In this document: piece after piece, positions 35,515 through 44,710 of the stretch
Layout: every line of letters begins with the position of its first letter
Numbering within the stretch: position 1 is the stretch's first letter
Source: Ktedonosporobacter rubrisoli
GTDB lineage: Bacteria > Chloroflexota > Ktedonobacteria > Ktedonobacterales > Ktedonobacteraceae
Assembly (NCBI RefSeq): GCF_004208415.1
Contig: NZ_CP035758.1
Coordinates: 9,672,001-9,736,000, forward strand
DNA length: 64,000 nucleotides
Direction of reading: 5' to 3'
Translations under genes and position numbers: made by a program
Notes under the pieces: model-generated
Database searches by the model: none
The model's input: the letters and a program-made list of their open reading frames with translations, nothing else
What the model was told of the DNA's origin: nothing

Positions 35515-36441
35515 TTAGCCTTTAAGTCTACGTAGTACGGCTGCCGCTTCACTATGCAATCCCAGGCGTTCCAAGATGGAGGCGTGTGCCTCCCACTCTA
35601 GTTTATCATCTAATTGCGTAAGAAGTATTGTTGATTTTTGGACTAAGGTTGCTGTGGGAACTATGCCATTCGTAGATCCACTGATAAGCGATAGACCTGA
35701 ATGGTTGGCTCCATTTGATGCTTCTGGCTCCTCGGTGGATAGCATGTCAAGCCTTGCGCCATATTTGCGACGCAAAGCGAGATCAAGCAGGTAGTCAGCA
35801 AAATGCGGATTTTTAGGTAAGAGCGAACCATGCATATAGGTGCCGAACGTATTTCGGTATATTGCGCCTTCGCTGTGGTCCTCTGCATTATTGCCATAAC
35901 CTTTTAATACCCGGCCCAGAGGCTTAGCTGTACCGAGATAGGTTTGCCCTCCGTGGTTTTCAAAGCCCACGAGTGTGGAACCGTTCCAGCTAATTGCTAT
36001 GTCACCTACGCAGCGTTGGCTGCGCCAACCACGATGGATTGTCCAGGCGTCGAATACCCCAAGACCACGCATATCTGGTCCTTCGGCTGGCCGGTAGTAA
36101 TGGGCCAGTAACTGATAGCCGCCGCAGACTGCCAGGACCGGCATATCGTCCTCTATCGCAGCCCATAGCCCAATCCCTTTGACCTCGTAAAGGTCCTGTG
36201 CTACCGGCGCCTGTTCTTTGTCTTGTCCCCCGCCAATAAATAACAGATCATATTCGTCTGGTGCCAGAGCATCACCCATCCCTAGCCCTACCACGCGCAG
36301 CTCAATCCCGCGCATCTGACAACGCCTACGTAGCGTAAGAATATTTCCCCGATCTCCATAGAGATTCAGTTGATCGGGGTAGAGGTGCCCGAGTGTAAGC
36401 GTAAGTGATTGGTTAAAAGGACTCTTAAAGCTCTGCGTCAT
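35515..36441 (-). CDS. gatD: GatD, lipid II isoglutaminyl synthase glutaminase subunit
   Basis: 308-residue CobQ/CobB-like class I glutamine amidotransferase. The catalytic Cys is in VLAVCGGYQLL (about residue 108), and the His is in FGTYMHGSLLPKNP. With MurT it forms the MurT-GatD complex that amidates the D-Glu of lipid II peptide stem. The N-terminal LGHLYPDQLNLYGDRGNI is characteristic. Its ATG overlaps the end of murT by 4 bp (ATGA-type coupling), confirming the pair. The last ~80 residues (beyond the Gln-amidotransferase domain) include GLHSEAAAVLRRL and are an extension relative to typical GatD (~250 residues). Confidence 0.92.
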   Translation of the reverse strand: MTQSFKSPFNQSLTLTLGHLYPDQLNLYGDRGNILTLRRRCQMRGIELRVVGLGMGDALAPDEYDLLFIGGGQDKEQAPVAQDLYEVKGIGLWAAIEDDMPVLAVCGGYQLLAHYYRPAEGPDMRGLGVFDAWTIHRGWRSQRCVGDIAISWNGSTLVGFENHGGQTYLGTAKPLGRVLKGYGNNAEDHSEGAIYRNTFGTYMHGSLLPKNPHFADYLLDLALRRKYGARLDMLSTEEPEASNGANHSGLSLISGSTNGIVPTATLVQKSTILLTQLDDKLEWEAHASILERLGLHSEAAAVLRRLKG

Positions 36442-38120
36442 GCATCGTTCCCTTTCCAGTAGCGAGCTGCTAGACCGCGTTGCTCTAACTCGTGATGTAC
36501 CTCTAGTAAACCTGTATACGTTGGTACGATGAACAGAGTTTCACCCTCGGGCGTCTGTTGCAATGCCCTGTCAAGAGCACTCTTGAGACCATAGACGCGC
36601 AACTCCTGCTGATCGGATACCAGTTCAGCCATTTTAGCTTTTTCTCGCCAGCGCTTTTTGTGCTGAGGTCCTCTATTGCCAGTGACCTCTCTGCTCGCAC
36701 GTAATGGCGCAGGAGGAATGATTAACATATCTTGCCGCGAAATGCCGGCATAGTTCAGGCGTATGGCCAGATCTAGGGCCCGCGTACCCGTAACGACGAG
36801 GGTCCTGGTCAGGCCTGCTGCGCGCTCAAAATCGACGTCCCAGATCCAGGAAATATCATGACCATCAGCCGTGTTGTCATTTAAGACGAATAAGACATGC
36901 CTTGGCACGTTTTCACTGAACAATGTACGCAATACTTCATTGAAGCCTGTAGGATTTTTGGCCAGGAGCAGACGAATTGTACGACCGTCTGCCTGGATGC
37001 GTTCTCCACGCCCAAAGACTGGCTTAGATTGTTCAATGCCTGAAACAATTGGCTCCCAGTCCATATTTAGGGCCAGGGATGCGGTAATCGCTGCCAATGC
37101 GTTATAGATATTATAAAGCCCAGGCAAGGGGATCACAATCTCTTGTTGCTGTTGGGCGTAGGTTACCTGGATGCGTAGTCTGTCAAAGCTTTCTAATTCG
37201 ATGTGCCCGGCGCTGACTTCTGGCTGGGGACGGGCATAGCCACATTGGGGACATTCATAGTGTCCCATATGGCTATAAAAGCGTGCGTTATAAACGTAAT
37301 CGCTGCCACATTGCGGGCAGACGCGAGCATCGATTGTTTGGTGTTGTTCTGTTGCCGTATCTTGCCTTAAGAGATCATGTGAGAGATCATCGATGCCATA
37401 GTAGAGAACTTTGCCTTCGAAAGTTTTGCCCAGGCTGGCTAGCGCAGGGTCATCGGCATTGAGTATCAAGGTAGTATCTGCGGAAAGTGTATGTAGAGCT
37501 TTCTTCCAGTGAGCAATTACTGCATCAACTTCACCATAGCGATCAAGCTGATCGCGGAAGAGGTTAGTGAATACAGCTACTCGTGGCTGCACTACTCGAA
37601 CAGCTTGAGGAATTGTCGCCTCATCGATTTCGAGTACAGAGATGGCTCGGCCTGAATATCTTAGCTTGCCTGTGGGATTTGTGTGCATAACTAGCAATGA
37701 GGCTATGCCGCGCATAAGGTTTGAGCCTTCACGGTTATGCCAGACGCGCAAGCCCCCATCGCGCAATATTGCTGTGATAAAGCTGCTGGTGGTTGTTTTT
37801 CCGTTGGTACCAGTGATTATTATGCTGCCGTGTTCTAACTGGCTGGCCAGATGCTTGATAATGTCTGGATAGACACGTTGGGCCACCATGCCAACGATGC
37901 TAGTTCCGCCTCCCAGGTGTAGGCGACGGCTGAGTGCTCCCACAGTGCGGCCAACGATAACTGCTAATCCGGCAAGCGGCGAGCTACGCCGACGCTTTGG
38001 CGCGCGCTTCCTTCTGCTGCTCAATCTTCTGGCCACAGACTGGGTGTCCCCCGTATTTTGTTCGCCCTGCTGCGCCTGCGGCTCCTGTGGAGTTGATTGA
38101 GATGTTTTCTGTTTTCGCAT
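36438..38120 (-). CDS. murT: MurT, lipid II isoglutaminyl synthase Mur-ligase-like subunit
   Basis: 560 residues. An N-terminal ~60-residue Lys/Arg/Gln-rich stretch precedes a Mur ligase domain with ITGTNGKTTTSSFI (ATP loop), LEIDEATIPQAV and FTNLFRDQLDRYGE. A zinc ribbon of CxxC pairs (CPQCGSDYVY...YECPQCGY) is inserted in the middle domain, as in characterised MurT. The C-terminal DUF1727 domain follows. It uses ATP to activate the D-Glu carboxylate for amidation by GatD. The start is ATG 38120 because TGAGGA stands just upstream; the in-frame GTG 38132 overlaps that site. Implies a peptidoglycan with amidated stem. Confidence 0.92.
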   Translation of the reverse strand: MRKQKTSQSTPQEPQAQQGEQNTGDTQSVARRLSSRRKRAPKRRRSSPLAGLAVIVGRTVGALSRRLHLGGGTSIVGMVAQRVYPDIIKHLASQLEHGSIIITGTNGKTTTSSFITAILRDGGLRVWHNREGSNLMRGIASLLVMHTNPTGKLRYSGRAISVLEIDEATIPQAVRVVQPRVAVFTNLFRDQLDRYGEVDAVIAHWKKALHTLSADTTLILNADDPALASLGKTFEGKVLYYGIDDLSHDLLRQDTATEQHQTIDARVCPQCGSDYVYNARFYSHMGHYECPQCGYARPQPEVSAGHIELESFDRLRIQVTYAQQQQEIVIPLPGLYNIYNALAAITASLALNMDWEPIVSGIEQSKPVFGRGERIQADGRTIRLLLAKNPTGFNEVLRTLFSENVPRHVLFVLNDNTADGHDISWIWDVDFERAAGLTRTLVVTGTRALDLAIRLNYAGISRQDMLIIPPAPLRASREVTGNRGPQHKKRWREKAKMAELVSDQQELRVYGLKSALDRALQQTPEGETLFIVPTYTGLLEVHHELEQRGLAARYWKGNDA

Positions 38121-38550
38121 ACTGTTCCTCACCCGGCGTCTTTTGCTTATTATCCCCTACTTTAGATGCGTGCAGCATAGCACGCAAGTTCGATAGGGTC
38201 AAGAGTAAGCACGAATACGCTATATTCGATGATGGTGTAGTCTGTCAAGGCGCGAACAATGTAGCATGGTCAGTCTTTTCTCACCTCCGACGTGCTTATC
38301 GTATGAAGCTTGACAGTGTAGCCATCATGTATGATAGAGAGTAGAGTTTCTCTTCTCCTTATTGCCAACGTGTGATATCCTTCAGAAGAAATTTTTTAGT
38401 AGCTTTTGGGGTTGAAATGGAGTAAGTACTAGTTAAATTAGGATAGCCACTTGTCAGGGTATGCTATTCTATGCTTTGAAGGAACTCAGGTAACGCGGGT
38501 TTTGTGAAATAATAGGGTTTTGTAAGTAATAAAGATCGGGTAATAGGTTA
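38121..38550. other. Divergent intergenic region murT/topA
   Basis: No gene. For topA a TTGACA at 38310 with TGATAG 16 bases later is a possible plus-strand promoter, but it leaves a long leader. AT-rich bases after 38400 may hold the real one. Confidence 0.35.
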
Positions 38551-40992
38551 ATGGCAAAAAAACTTGTAATCGTAGAATCACCCGCCAAAGCCAAAACGAT
38601 TGAGAAATTTCTTGGTCGCGATTTTGTTGTCTTGGCTTCAATGGGTCATATCATAGATCTGCCTAAAAAAGGCCTGGGTGTAAATACGCGGAAGAATTTT
38701 GTGCCTCAGTATGAGGTAATTGAGAAGAAAGACAGATTAATAGATGAGTTGAAGAAGGCTTCCTTGCGCGCCGATGAAGTATACCTGGCCCCTGACCCCG
38801 ACCGTGAAGGCGAGTTCATTGCCTGGTCCTTGAAGAATATCTTAGGATTACAGAACCCACACCGTGCAGTTTTCCATGAAATTACAAAGCGAGCGGTGCA
38901 GGAGGCGATTAAAAAGCCGCGCGAAATTGATGAGGACCTCTTTAATGCTCAGCAAGCCCGTCGCGTTCTTGATCGGCTGGTGGGCTATAAGATTAGTCCG
39001 TTGCTCTGGCGCCGGATTCAATCAGGCACAAGCGCTGGACGTGTGCAGTCGGTAGCTCTGCGCCTGATCTGTGATCGCGAGGCTGAGATCCGGGCTTTTG
39101 TGCCGGAGGAATACTGGAGTATTACGGCAACTCTGAGTAAGCAGAAGCAAAAAGAGCGCTTTGAGGCTACGTTAATTACGCGTCTCAAAGATATGGCGAT
39201 GCTGAATGAGGAAGCTAACGAGGGCGAAGAGCAGAATGGCGCCGAGGGGCAAAATACGGCCGGAGCGAAAAAAGAGAAGGGGCGAATCAAGGTTGGTTCT
39301 AAGGAAGAGGCAGATGCTATCCTTGCCGATCTACAAGGGGCTACCTATAGTGTGCTGAAGTATGAAGAACGTGAGCAGCGGCGGCAGCCGTATTTGCCTT
39401 ATACAACCAGTACAATGCAGCAGGATGCCTCAGTTCGCCTCTACTTTAAGCCAAAGAAGACTATGAGCCTGGCGCAGCAGCTCTACGAGGGCATCGAATT
39501 AGGTCAGCGTGGCCATCAAGGCCTCATTACCTATATGCGTACCGATTCGACGCGTATCTCAGATGAGGCGCAGGCGGCGGTGAAAACGTATATTGCCGGC
39601 GAACATGGTCAGAACTATGTTGGGCCCGGTCGTGTGGGCAAGGCTAAAGCCACAACGCAGGATGCGCACGAAGCAATTCGTCCGACCGATGTGAACTTGA
39701 CTCCTCAAGTGGTAAAGTCTTATCTGACGCCTGATCAGTTTAAGCTCTACAACTTAATCTGGAGGCGCTTTGTCGCAAGTTTTATGGCGGCGGCGATTTT
39801 TGATACTGTGCGCGTAGATATTGTGGCCAGGCAATATGTTTTCCGTGCTACAGGTTCAAATTTGAAATTTCCTGGCTTCTATGCGGTCTGGCCAAGGGAA
39901 GAGGATGAGAAAATTTTACCGGTCATGCAGGTAAAGGAAGAGCTGGATTTTCACGGCTTGAAGCCGGAGCAGCACTTTACGCAGCCCCCACCGCGCTTTA
40001 CTGAGGCCAGCCTGATCAAAGAGCTGGAAGAGCAGGGGATCGGTCGTCCTAGTACTTATGTGCCTATCATCAGTACTATCCAGGATCGTGGATATGTCGA
40101 TCAGGAACAGCGGCGCTTCCTGCCAACCTGGTTGGGCGAGACAGTCAATGACGTGATGAATAAGCATTTTCCTGAGATTGTCGATACGCGCTTTACTGCA
40201 GAGATGGAGCGCAAGTTGGATGAGGTAGAGGAAGGGCGCTATTCGTGGACTGAGTTCCTACATAGCTTTTACGGAGACTTCAAGGAGTCCATGAAGAAGG
40301 CGGAAGCCGAGATGGACCGGGTGCAGAAGCCTCTGGAGGAACTTGACGAGGTATGCCCGGAATGCGGGCGCAATCTGGTAATTCGCACGGGACGCTTTGG
40401 CCGCTTTATCTCCTGCTCTGGTTTTCCGGAATGCAGCTATCGTCGCTCTTTTGTCAATAAGACAGGAGCGCTGTGCCCGCTATGTAATGGGGATCTTGTG
40501 GAGCGCAAGACCAGGCAAAAGAAGCGCATCTTCTATGGCTGCGCAAACTATCCTACCTGCAACTTTGCGATCTGGGAGCGCCCTGTCCCTGACCTGTGTC
40601 CAAATTGTGGTGGCCTTATGGTTGTTCCTAAAGCGGGCCAGGCTCCTGTCTGCTATGCAGAATACGTTGCCGGACAGCGCGATGCTGAAGAAAAGCCTGT
40701 GCAAGAAAATGTGAAGAAAACGACGCGGACCAGTCGCAAGAAAGCTTCTACAACAGAGAGTACGGCAAAGGCCGCAAAGCCGAGCCGGCGGCGCACAACA
40801 GCAAAGAAGCAGGAGGAAGCTGACACGCCTGCCGAGGCCACGAATGGAACTGCTAAGCGTGCAACCACGCGTTCCAGCGCCACGCGCACGCGTAAAAGCG
40901 CCTCCTCTACTGGCAAGGCGACAACAAGGAGCAGAAGTACTGCTTCTAAAGAAAGTTCATCCGGCAAAACCAGAACCAGGGCTGCTAAGTAA
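38551..40992 (+). CDS. topA: DNA topoisomerase I (type IA)
   Basis: 813 residues. TOPRIM domain at the N-terminus (KLVIVESPAKAKTIEKFLG, PDPDREGE), catalytic Tyr328 in ITYMRTDSTRIS, and the helical/gate domains up to ~590. Three C-terminal zinc fingers follow: CPECGRNLV...CSGFPEC, CPLCNGDLV...CANYPTC and CPNCGGLMVV...C. The final ~90 residues are a Lys/Arg/Ala/Thr/Ser tail typical of DNA-binding extensions. Odd: a Glu/Gly-rich acidic insertion (NEEANEGEEQNGAEG) near residue 225. It relaxes negative supercoils. ATG 38551 follows an AT-rich leader. Confidence 0.95.
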   Translation: MAKKLVIVESPAKAKTIEKFLGRDFVVLASMGHIIDLPKKGLGVNTRKNFVPQYEVIEKKDRLIDELKKASLRADEVYLAPDPDREGEFIAWSLKNILGLQNPHRAVFHEITKRAVQEAIKKPREIDEDLFNAQQARRVLDRLVGYKISPLLWRRIQSGTSAGRVQSVALRLICDREAEIRAFVPEEYWSITATLSKQKQKERFEATLITRLKDMAMLNEEANEGEEQNGAEGQNTAGAKKEKGRIKVGSKEEADAILADLQGATYSVLKYEEREQRRQPYLPYTTSTMQQDASVRLYFKPKKTMSLAQQLYEGIELGQRGHQGLITYMRTDSTRISDEAQAAVKTYIAGEHGQNYVGPGRVGKAKATTQDAHEAIRPTDVNLTPQVVKSYLTPDQFKLYNLIWRRFVASFMAAAIFDTVRVDIVARQYVFRATGSNLKFPGFYAVWPREEDEKILPVMQVKEELDFHGLKPEQHFTQPPPRFTEASLIKELEEQGIGRPSTYVPIISTIQDRGYVDQEQRRFLPTWLGETVNDVMNKHFPEIVDTRFTAEMERKLDEVEEGRYSWTEFLHSFYGDFKESMKKAEAEMDRVQKPLEELDEVCPECGRNLVIRTGRFGRFISCSGFPECSYRRSFVNKTGALCPLCNGDLVERKTRQKKRIFYGCANYPTCNFAIWERPVPDLCPNCGGLMVVPKAGQAPVCYAEYVAGQRDAEEKPVQENVKKTTRTSRKKASTTESTAKAAKPSRRRTTAKKQEEADTPAEATNGTAKRATTRSSATRTRKSASSTGKATTRSRSTASKESSSGKTRTRAAK

Positions 40993-41089
40993 TCGAAAGA
41001 GGCATATGCAGGTGAACAGTGTGATATAATCACAAGGATAACTCACCACCCTCCCAATCGAGGTAAGTCTGCAATTATTGGAGGATTAC

Positions 41090-42175
41090 ATGCCGCATGC
41101 AGTGACGCTCATCCCTGGCGACGGGACAGGTCCCGAGATTACTGAGGCAACACGTCGCGTTCTTGAAGCTACTGGTGTTCAGTTCGACTGGGACGTGCGA
41201 CAAGCGGGAGCGGAAATGCTGGAGAAATATGGCGCGGTTTTGCCCGATGAAGTCATTGAGTCGATCAAACGCACCAAGGTGGGGTTGAAGGGGCCGATCA
41301 CTACTCCAGTTGGCAAAGGTCAACGCAGTGCTAATGTTACGTTACGCAAAAGGCTCGATCTCTATGCTAATCTTCGCCCTGCTAAAACCTATCAAGGGCT
41401 GCGTTCCCGCTATGAAAACATCGATCTGATTATTGTTCGTGAGAACACAGAGGATCTTTATGCGGGCATTGAGTTCCAGCGAGGCACTCCTGAGCAGGAG
41501 GAAATCCTGGAGATCATTGCTCGCACTACAGGACATCGGCTTGATCCCAATTCAGCGATGAGCATGAAATATATCTCTGTGGCTGCCACGCGTCGTATTG
41601 TCAAGTTTGCTTTTGAGTATGCCCGCGCTAATAGCCGGCGCAAGGTTACAGCTGTCCACAAAGCTAATATTATGCGCCTTTCGGATGGTCTGTTTCTGGC
41701 TACGGCCCATGAGGTGGCCAAAGAATATCCTGATATCCAGTATGAAGATCGTATCGTAGATAATATGTGTATGCAACTGGTACAGAAACCTGAACTTTAT
41801 GATGTGCTTGTGTTGCCCAACCTCTACGGCGATATTATCTCTGATTTGTCGGCTGGATTAATTGGCGGATTAGGCGTGGCGCCGGGAGCCAATATCGGTA
41901 GTCAATATGCTGTCTTTGAGCCGGTGCATGGAAGTGCCCCTAAATATGCTGGTCAAAATAAGGTTAATCCAATGGCTATGATGTTCTCAGGGGTAATGAT
42001 GTTGCGCCATCTCTGCGAGAGAGACGCGGCTAGCCGCCTGGAAAAGGCCTTGACGCAGGTAATTGCTGAAGGTAAGAATGTGACATATGATCTTAAGCCT
42101 CGCCCAGATGATCCTACTGCTGTAGGTACTTCACAGGTAGCAGATGCTGTCATTGAGAAGTTACAAAGATTCTAA
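41090..42175 (+). CDS. NAD-type isocitrate/isopropylmalate dehydrogenase family enzyme
   Basis: 361 residues of the beta-decarboxylating dehydrogenase family. The N-terminus VTLIPGDGTGPEITEA, the substrate block LDLYANLRPAKTYQG, ENTEDLYAGIEF, and the C-terminal LPNLYGDIISDLSAGLIGGLGVAPGANIG are present. The Glu-Asn-Thr-Glu-Asp-Leu-Tyr loop points to NAD-dependent isocitrate dehydrogenase (or homoisocitrate), rather than LeuB. It would make 2-oxoglutarate in the TCA cycle. Start ATG 41090 follows TTGGAGG at 41079; an upstream ATG at 41078 would overlap this site. It lies 97 bp after topA, possibly its own unit. Confidence 0.85.
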   Translation: MPHAVTLIPGDGTGPEITEATRRVLEATGVQFDWDVRQAGAEMLEKYGAVLPDEVIESIKRTKVGLKGPITTPVGKGQRSANVTLRKRLDLYANLRPAKTYQGLRSRYENIDLIIVRENTEDLYAGIEFQRGTPEQEEILEIIARTTGHRLDPNSAMSMKYISVAATRRIVKFAFEYARANSRRKVTAVHKANIMRLSDGLFLATAHEVAKEYPDIQYEDRIVDNMCMQLVQKPELYDVLVLPNLYGDIISDLSAGLIGGLGVAPGANIGSQYAVFEPVHGSAPKYAGQNKVNPMAMMFSGVMMLRHLCERDAASRLEKALTQVIAEGKNVTYDLKPRPDDPTAVGTSQVADAVIEKLQRF

Positions 42176-42540
42176 CGTTGCATCTGTGCAAATCTTTTGT
42201 TGAGAGGAAAATCGCGCCTTTGTGCAGGATCGGCCAGTCGAATTTTTATAAGCTTGCATTCTTTGGCCTGGCTTTCGTTCCGTACAAGTAAAATTTGAGT
42301 ATCTAAATGGCCCGATTTAGGGGTATTCCGTTATGCTCTGGCGATCGGGCCGGTCACGGCGCTGCTGGATGTGGCATTGGTAGCGGGGTAGGAGTTGAGA
42401 TGCGCATCTCAACCCCGCTAAAGGACGGCTCCTTACCTCGCAAGTTTAGTGAATTACGTTGTGAACAGCCCTTCACCCTGGCGTTGTGCCTACCCCGTTT
42501 GCTCAAGCCCTATAAAAAGATTTTAGCTGTTATTGCCACT
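42176..42540. other. Intergenic region with a palindrome, between convergent genes
   Basis: No credible gene. Contains the long hairpin annotated at 42381-42420 that probably ends one or both genes. Confidence 0.4.
42381..42420. terminator. Long hairpin between isocitrate dehydrogenase and glpX
   Basis: TAGCGGGG/CCCCGCTA outer stem and TTGAGATGC/GCATCTCAA inner stem separated by a 6-nt bulge. There is no U-tract, so it may be a Rho-type pause or RNA-stability element instead. Confidence 0.5.
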
Positions 42541-43551
42541 TTAGATGTCAACTGATCTGCCGTTCTTGCGCCATTTATGACGGGCCTGGATATAGCGCAC
42601 AGTTCCAGAGCGCGAGCGCATCATGATGGATGTTGTACGCGCGCCCCAGCCAAAGTATTGGACGCCATCAAGAAGTTCTCCGCTAGTGATACCTGTAGCC
42701 GCGAATGAGACATCAGTGCCCTGGACCAGATCGTCGGTCCGGTAGACGCGTTCAAGATCGATGCCCTCGGTCTTTAGCTTATCGCGTTCTTGCTCGTTAC
42801 GCGGCCAGATTTTGCACTGGATTTCTCCGCCGATACATTTGATGGCAGCAGCGGCAAGCACGGCCTCTGGCGCTCCACCAACCCCCATCAGGACGTCAAC
42901 GCCCCGGTAATCTTCCATGGCGGCCTGAATAGCTGCGGAGACGTCTCCATCTGTAATCAGCCGAATGCGCGCGCCAACTTCACGCACTTGCCTGATCATA
43001 TCCTGGTGACGAGGGCGATCAAGCACGACAACGGTTAAATCATCGATGCGCGACTCGCGCGCGCGCGCGATGCGGTCAAGATTAACTGCCACAGGCGCAT
43101 TGATGTCGATAACGTTTTTCATAGCCGGGCCAACTGCGATCTTTTCCATGTAAAATACGCCTGGAGGGGCCGCGAACATGGTGCCGCGTTCGGCCGTTGC
43201 TACTACGGCCAGCGCTCCAGGTAGACCTAGCGAGAGGAGTCTGGTGCCGTCTACAGGGTCAACCGCCACATCGACTTCGGGCTCTGCTCCGTTCCCTACC
43301 TGCTCACCGATGTAGAGCATAGGAGCTTCGTCTTTCTCTCCTTCACCAATGACAACAACGCCGTCCATATCAACACCGTCAAGGGCATGGCGCATGGCAT
43401 CGACTGCTGCCTGATCAACCATCTCTTTATTGCCCTTGCCCATCCAGCGTCCAGCACTCAGCGCTGCGGCTTCGGTGACACGAACTAGCTCCATTGCCAG
43501 ATTTCGCTCTCTTGTACCGGATCTTTCAAACCGTTCTTCCTGTTGTTGCAT
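42541..43551 (-). CDS. glpX: Class II fructose-1,6-bisphosphatase
   Basis: 336-residue GlpX-type FBPase. Metal-binding landmarks: GEGEKDEAPML and DVAVDPVDGTRL near residue 75-100, and the VLMGVGGAPEAVLAAAA segment. It dephosphorylates fructose-1,6-bisphosphate in gluconeogenesis and can also act on sedoheptulose-1,7-bisphosphate in some species. AAGGAGG lies five bases before ATG 43551. It lies 15 bp after gmk, so the two genes share a transcript, an unrelated function pairing. Confidence 0.95.
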   Translation of the reverse strand: MQQQEERFERSGTRERNLAMELVRVTEAAALSAGRWMGKGNKEMVDQAAVDAMRHALDGVDMDGVVVIGEGEKDEAPMLYIGEQVGNGAEPEVDVAVDPVDGTRLLSLGLPGALAVVATAERGTMFAAPPGVFYMEKIAVGPAMKNVIDINAPVAVNLDRIARARESRIDDLTVVVLDRPRHQDMIRQVREVGARIRLITDGDVSAAIQAAMEDYRGVDVLMGVGGAPEAVLAAAAIKCIGGEIQCKIWPRNEQERDKLKTEGIDLERVYRTDDLVQGTDVSFAATGITSGELLDGVQYFGWGARTTSIMMRSRSGTVRYIQARHKWRKNGRSVDI

Positions 43552-43566
43552 ATGGTCCTCCTTGGG

Positions 43567-44226
43567 TTATATATTGACGTAGCGCGGATGCGTACGACAG
43601 TGCTCGGCTAATATGATAGCTCGCAGGCGCTCAACGGCTTCCTGAAGCTGGCCCTGGCGATTCACAATAATATAATCATAGTGATCTCGTTGGGCCAACT
43701 CGTTCTGTGCATCCATTAAGCGGCGACGAACTTCACTTTCCGTCTCTGTCTGACGGATGTTAAGGCGCGTCACAAGTTCTTCTACGGAGCCAGGTACCAG
43801 AAAGATAAAGGTGGCTCCTGGGAGCTTCTTGCGCACAGTTGCCGCTCCCTGGACATCGATTTTGAGCAGGACATCCCGGCCTGCATTTAAGTTATCCCTG
43901 ATTGGCTGTAATGGCTGCCCATACCAGTTCCCATGGACATTTGCATGCTCAAGTAATTCATCATGGGTGAGCATGTGATCGAATGTCTCTTTACTGACAA
44001 AATAGTAAGGATTTCCTTCGCTTTCGCCCGGCCGTGGCGCGCGGGTGGTCACAGAAGCGACAACATGAAAATCCATGCCCTGTGCTCGCAGCGCGTTGAT
44101 CACTGTGTCCTTCCCGGTTCCCGAGGGGGCCGAGAGGACAAAGAGCAGACCACGTTTGGCGCCCGGCTGAGATAGGGAGGGGCTAGTATTTTGCTGAGGT
44201 GCAGTTGGCTCTGTCTCAAGTTGCAT
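43567..44226 (-). CDS. gmk: Guanylate kinase
   Basis: About 219 residues. The P-loop is FVLSAPSGTGKDTVI, followed by VTTRAPRPGE (GMP-binding) and GNPYYFVSKETF, typical for guanylate kinase that phosphorylates GMP to GDP. The first ~30 residues are a Pro/Gln-rich extension before the conserved domain. I start at ATG 44226 (MQLETEPT) since AGGAAGA lies a few bases upstream; an upstream frame reaches 44283 without support. It is co-transcribed with glpX. Confidence 0.93.
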   Translation of the reverse strand: MQLETEPTAPQQNTSPSLSQPGAKRGLLFVLSAPSGTGKDTVINALRAQGMDFHVVASVTTRAPRPGESEGNPYYFVSKETFDHMLTHDELLEHANVHGNWYGQPLQPIRDNLNAGRDVLLKIDVQGAATVRKKLPGATFIFLVPGSVEELVTRLNIRQTETESEVRRRLMDAQNELAQRDHYDYIIVNRQGQLQEAVERLRAIILAEHCRTHPRYVNI

Positions 44227-44710
44227 ACGTTTCTTCCTGGTGTTGCTCAAGATATTAGAGAGGATGAATGTACGAACAGACAATACTTTGCTATACTGTT
44301 CATCGACGAGCTTTCAAACCTGACTAATGAAACCGCCTTATCATAGGGCGGCCGATTGCTCATAGTCATATTGTACAACACAGTTTCAGAATTCCCATAA
44401 CAAGCTATCATCTGATACAGAGCTTTTTCCATCGGTAATGCAGGTTGGCGAAGGGCCGCTGACAGGCGGCAGAACAACCAGGGATTTCCAGTTCCCCAAA
44501 TTGGGATTGTGAAGGGGGCGTGAATTGGCCTTTCACCTGGAACTTGGGGCCACGCCCTAATTTCTCCTTCTCCCTCGCCGCTGCCAGGCGGCGGAATATC
44601 GAGAACTGGGAAGCTCAGCAGAACAACAAGCATTGGAAGGCCGTGTAATTGATATGCCATGTTCGGAGAGAAAGCTATTGGCTGAGTAGATATAGAATGG
44701 ATGGTAAAGT
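44227..44710. other. Intergenic region with short inverted and direct repeats
   Basis: GGGCGTG at 44516 pairs with CACGCCC at 44551, and a related AGGCGGC(A/G)GAA occurs at about 44464 and 44583. No gene; nothing identifies the repeats. Promoters for gmk (leftward) and rqcH (rightward) must lie here. Confidence 0.35.
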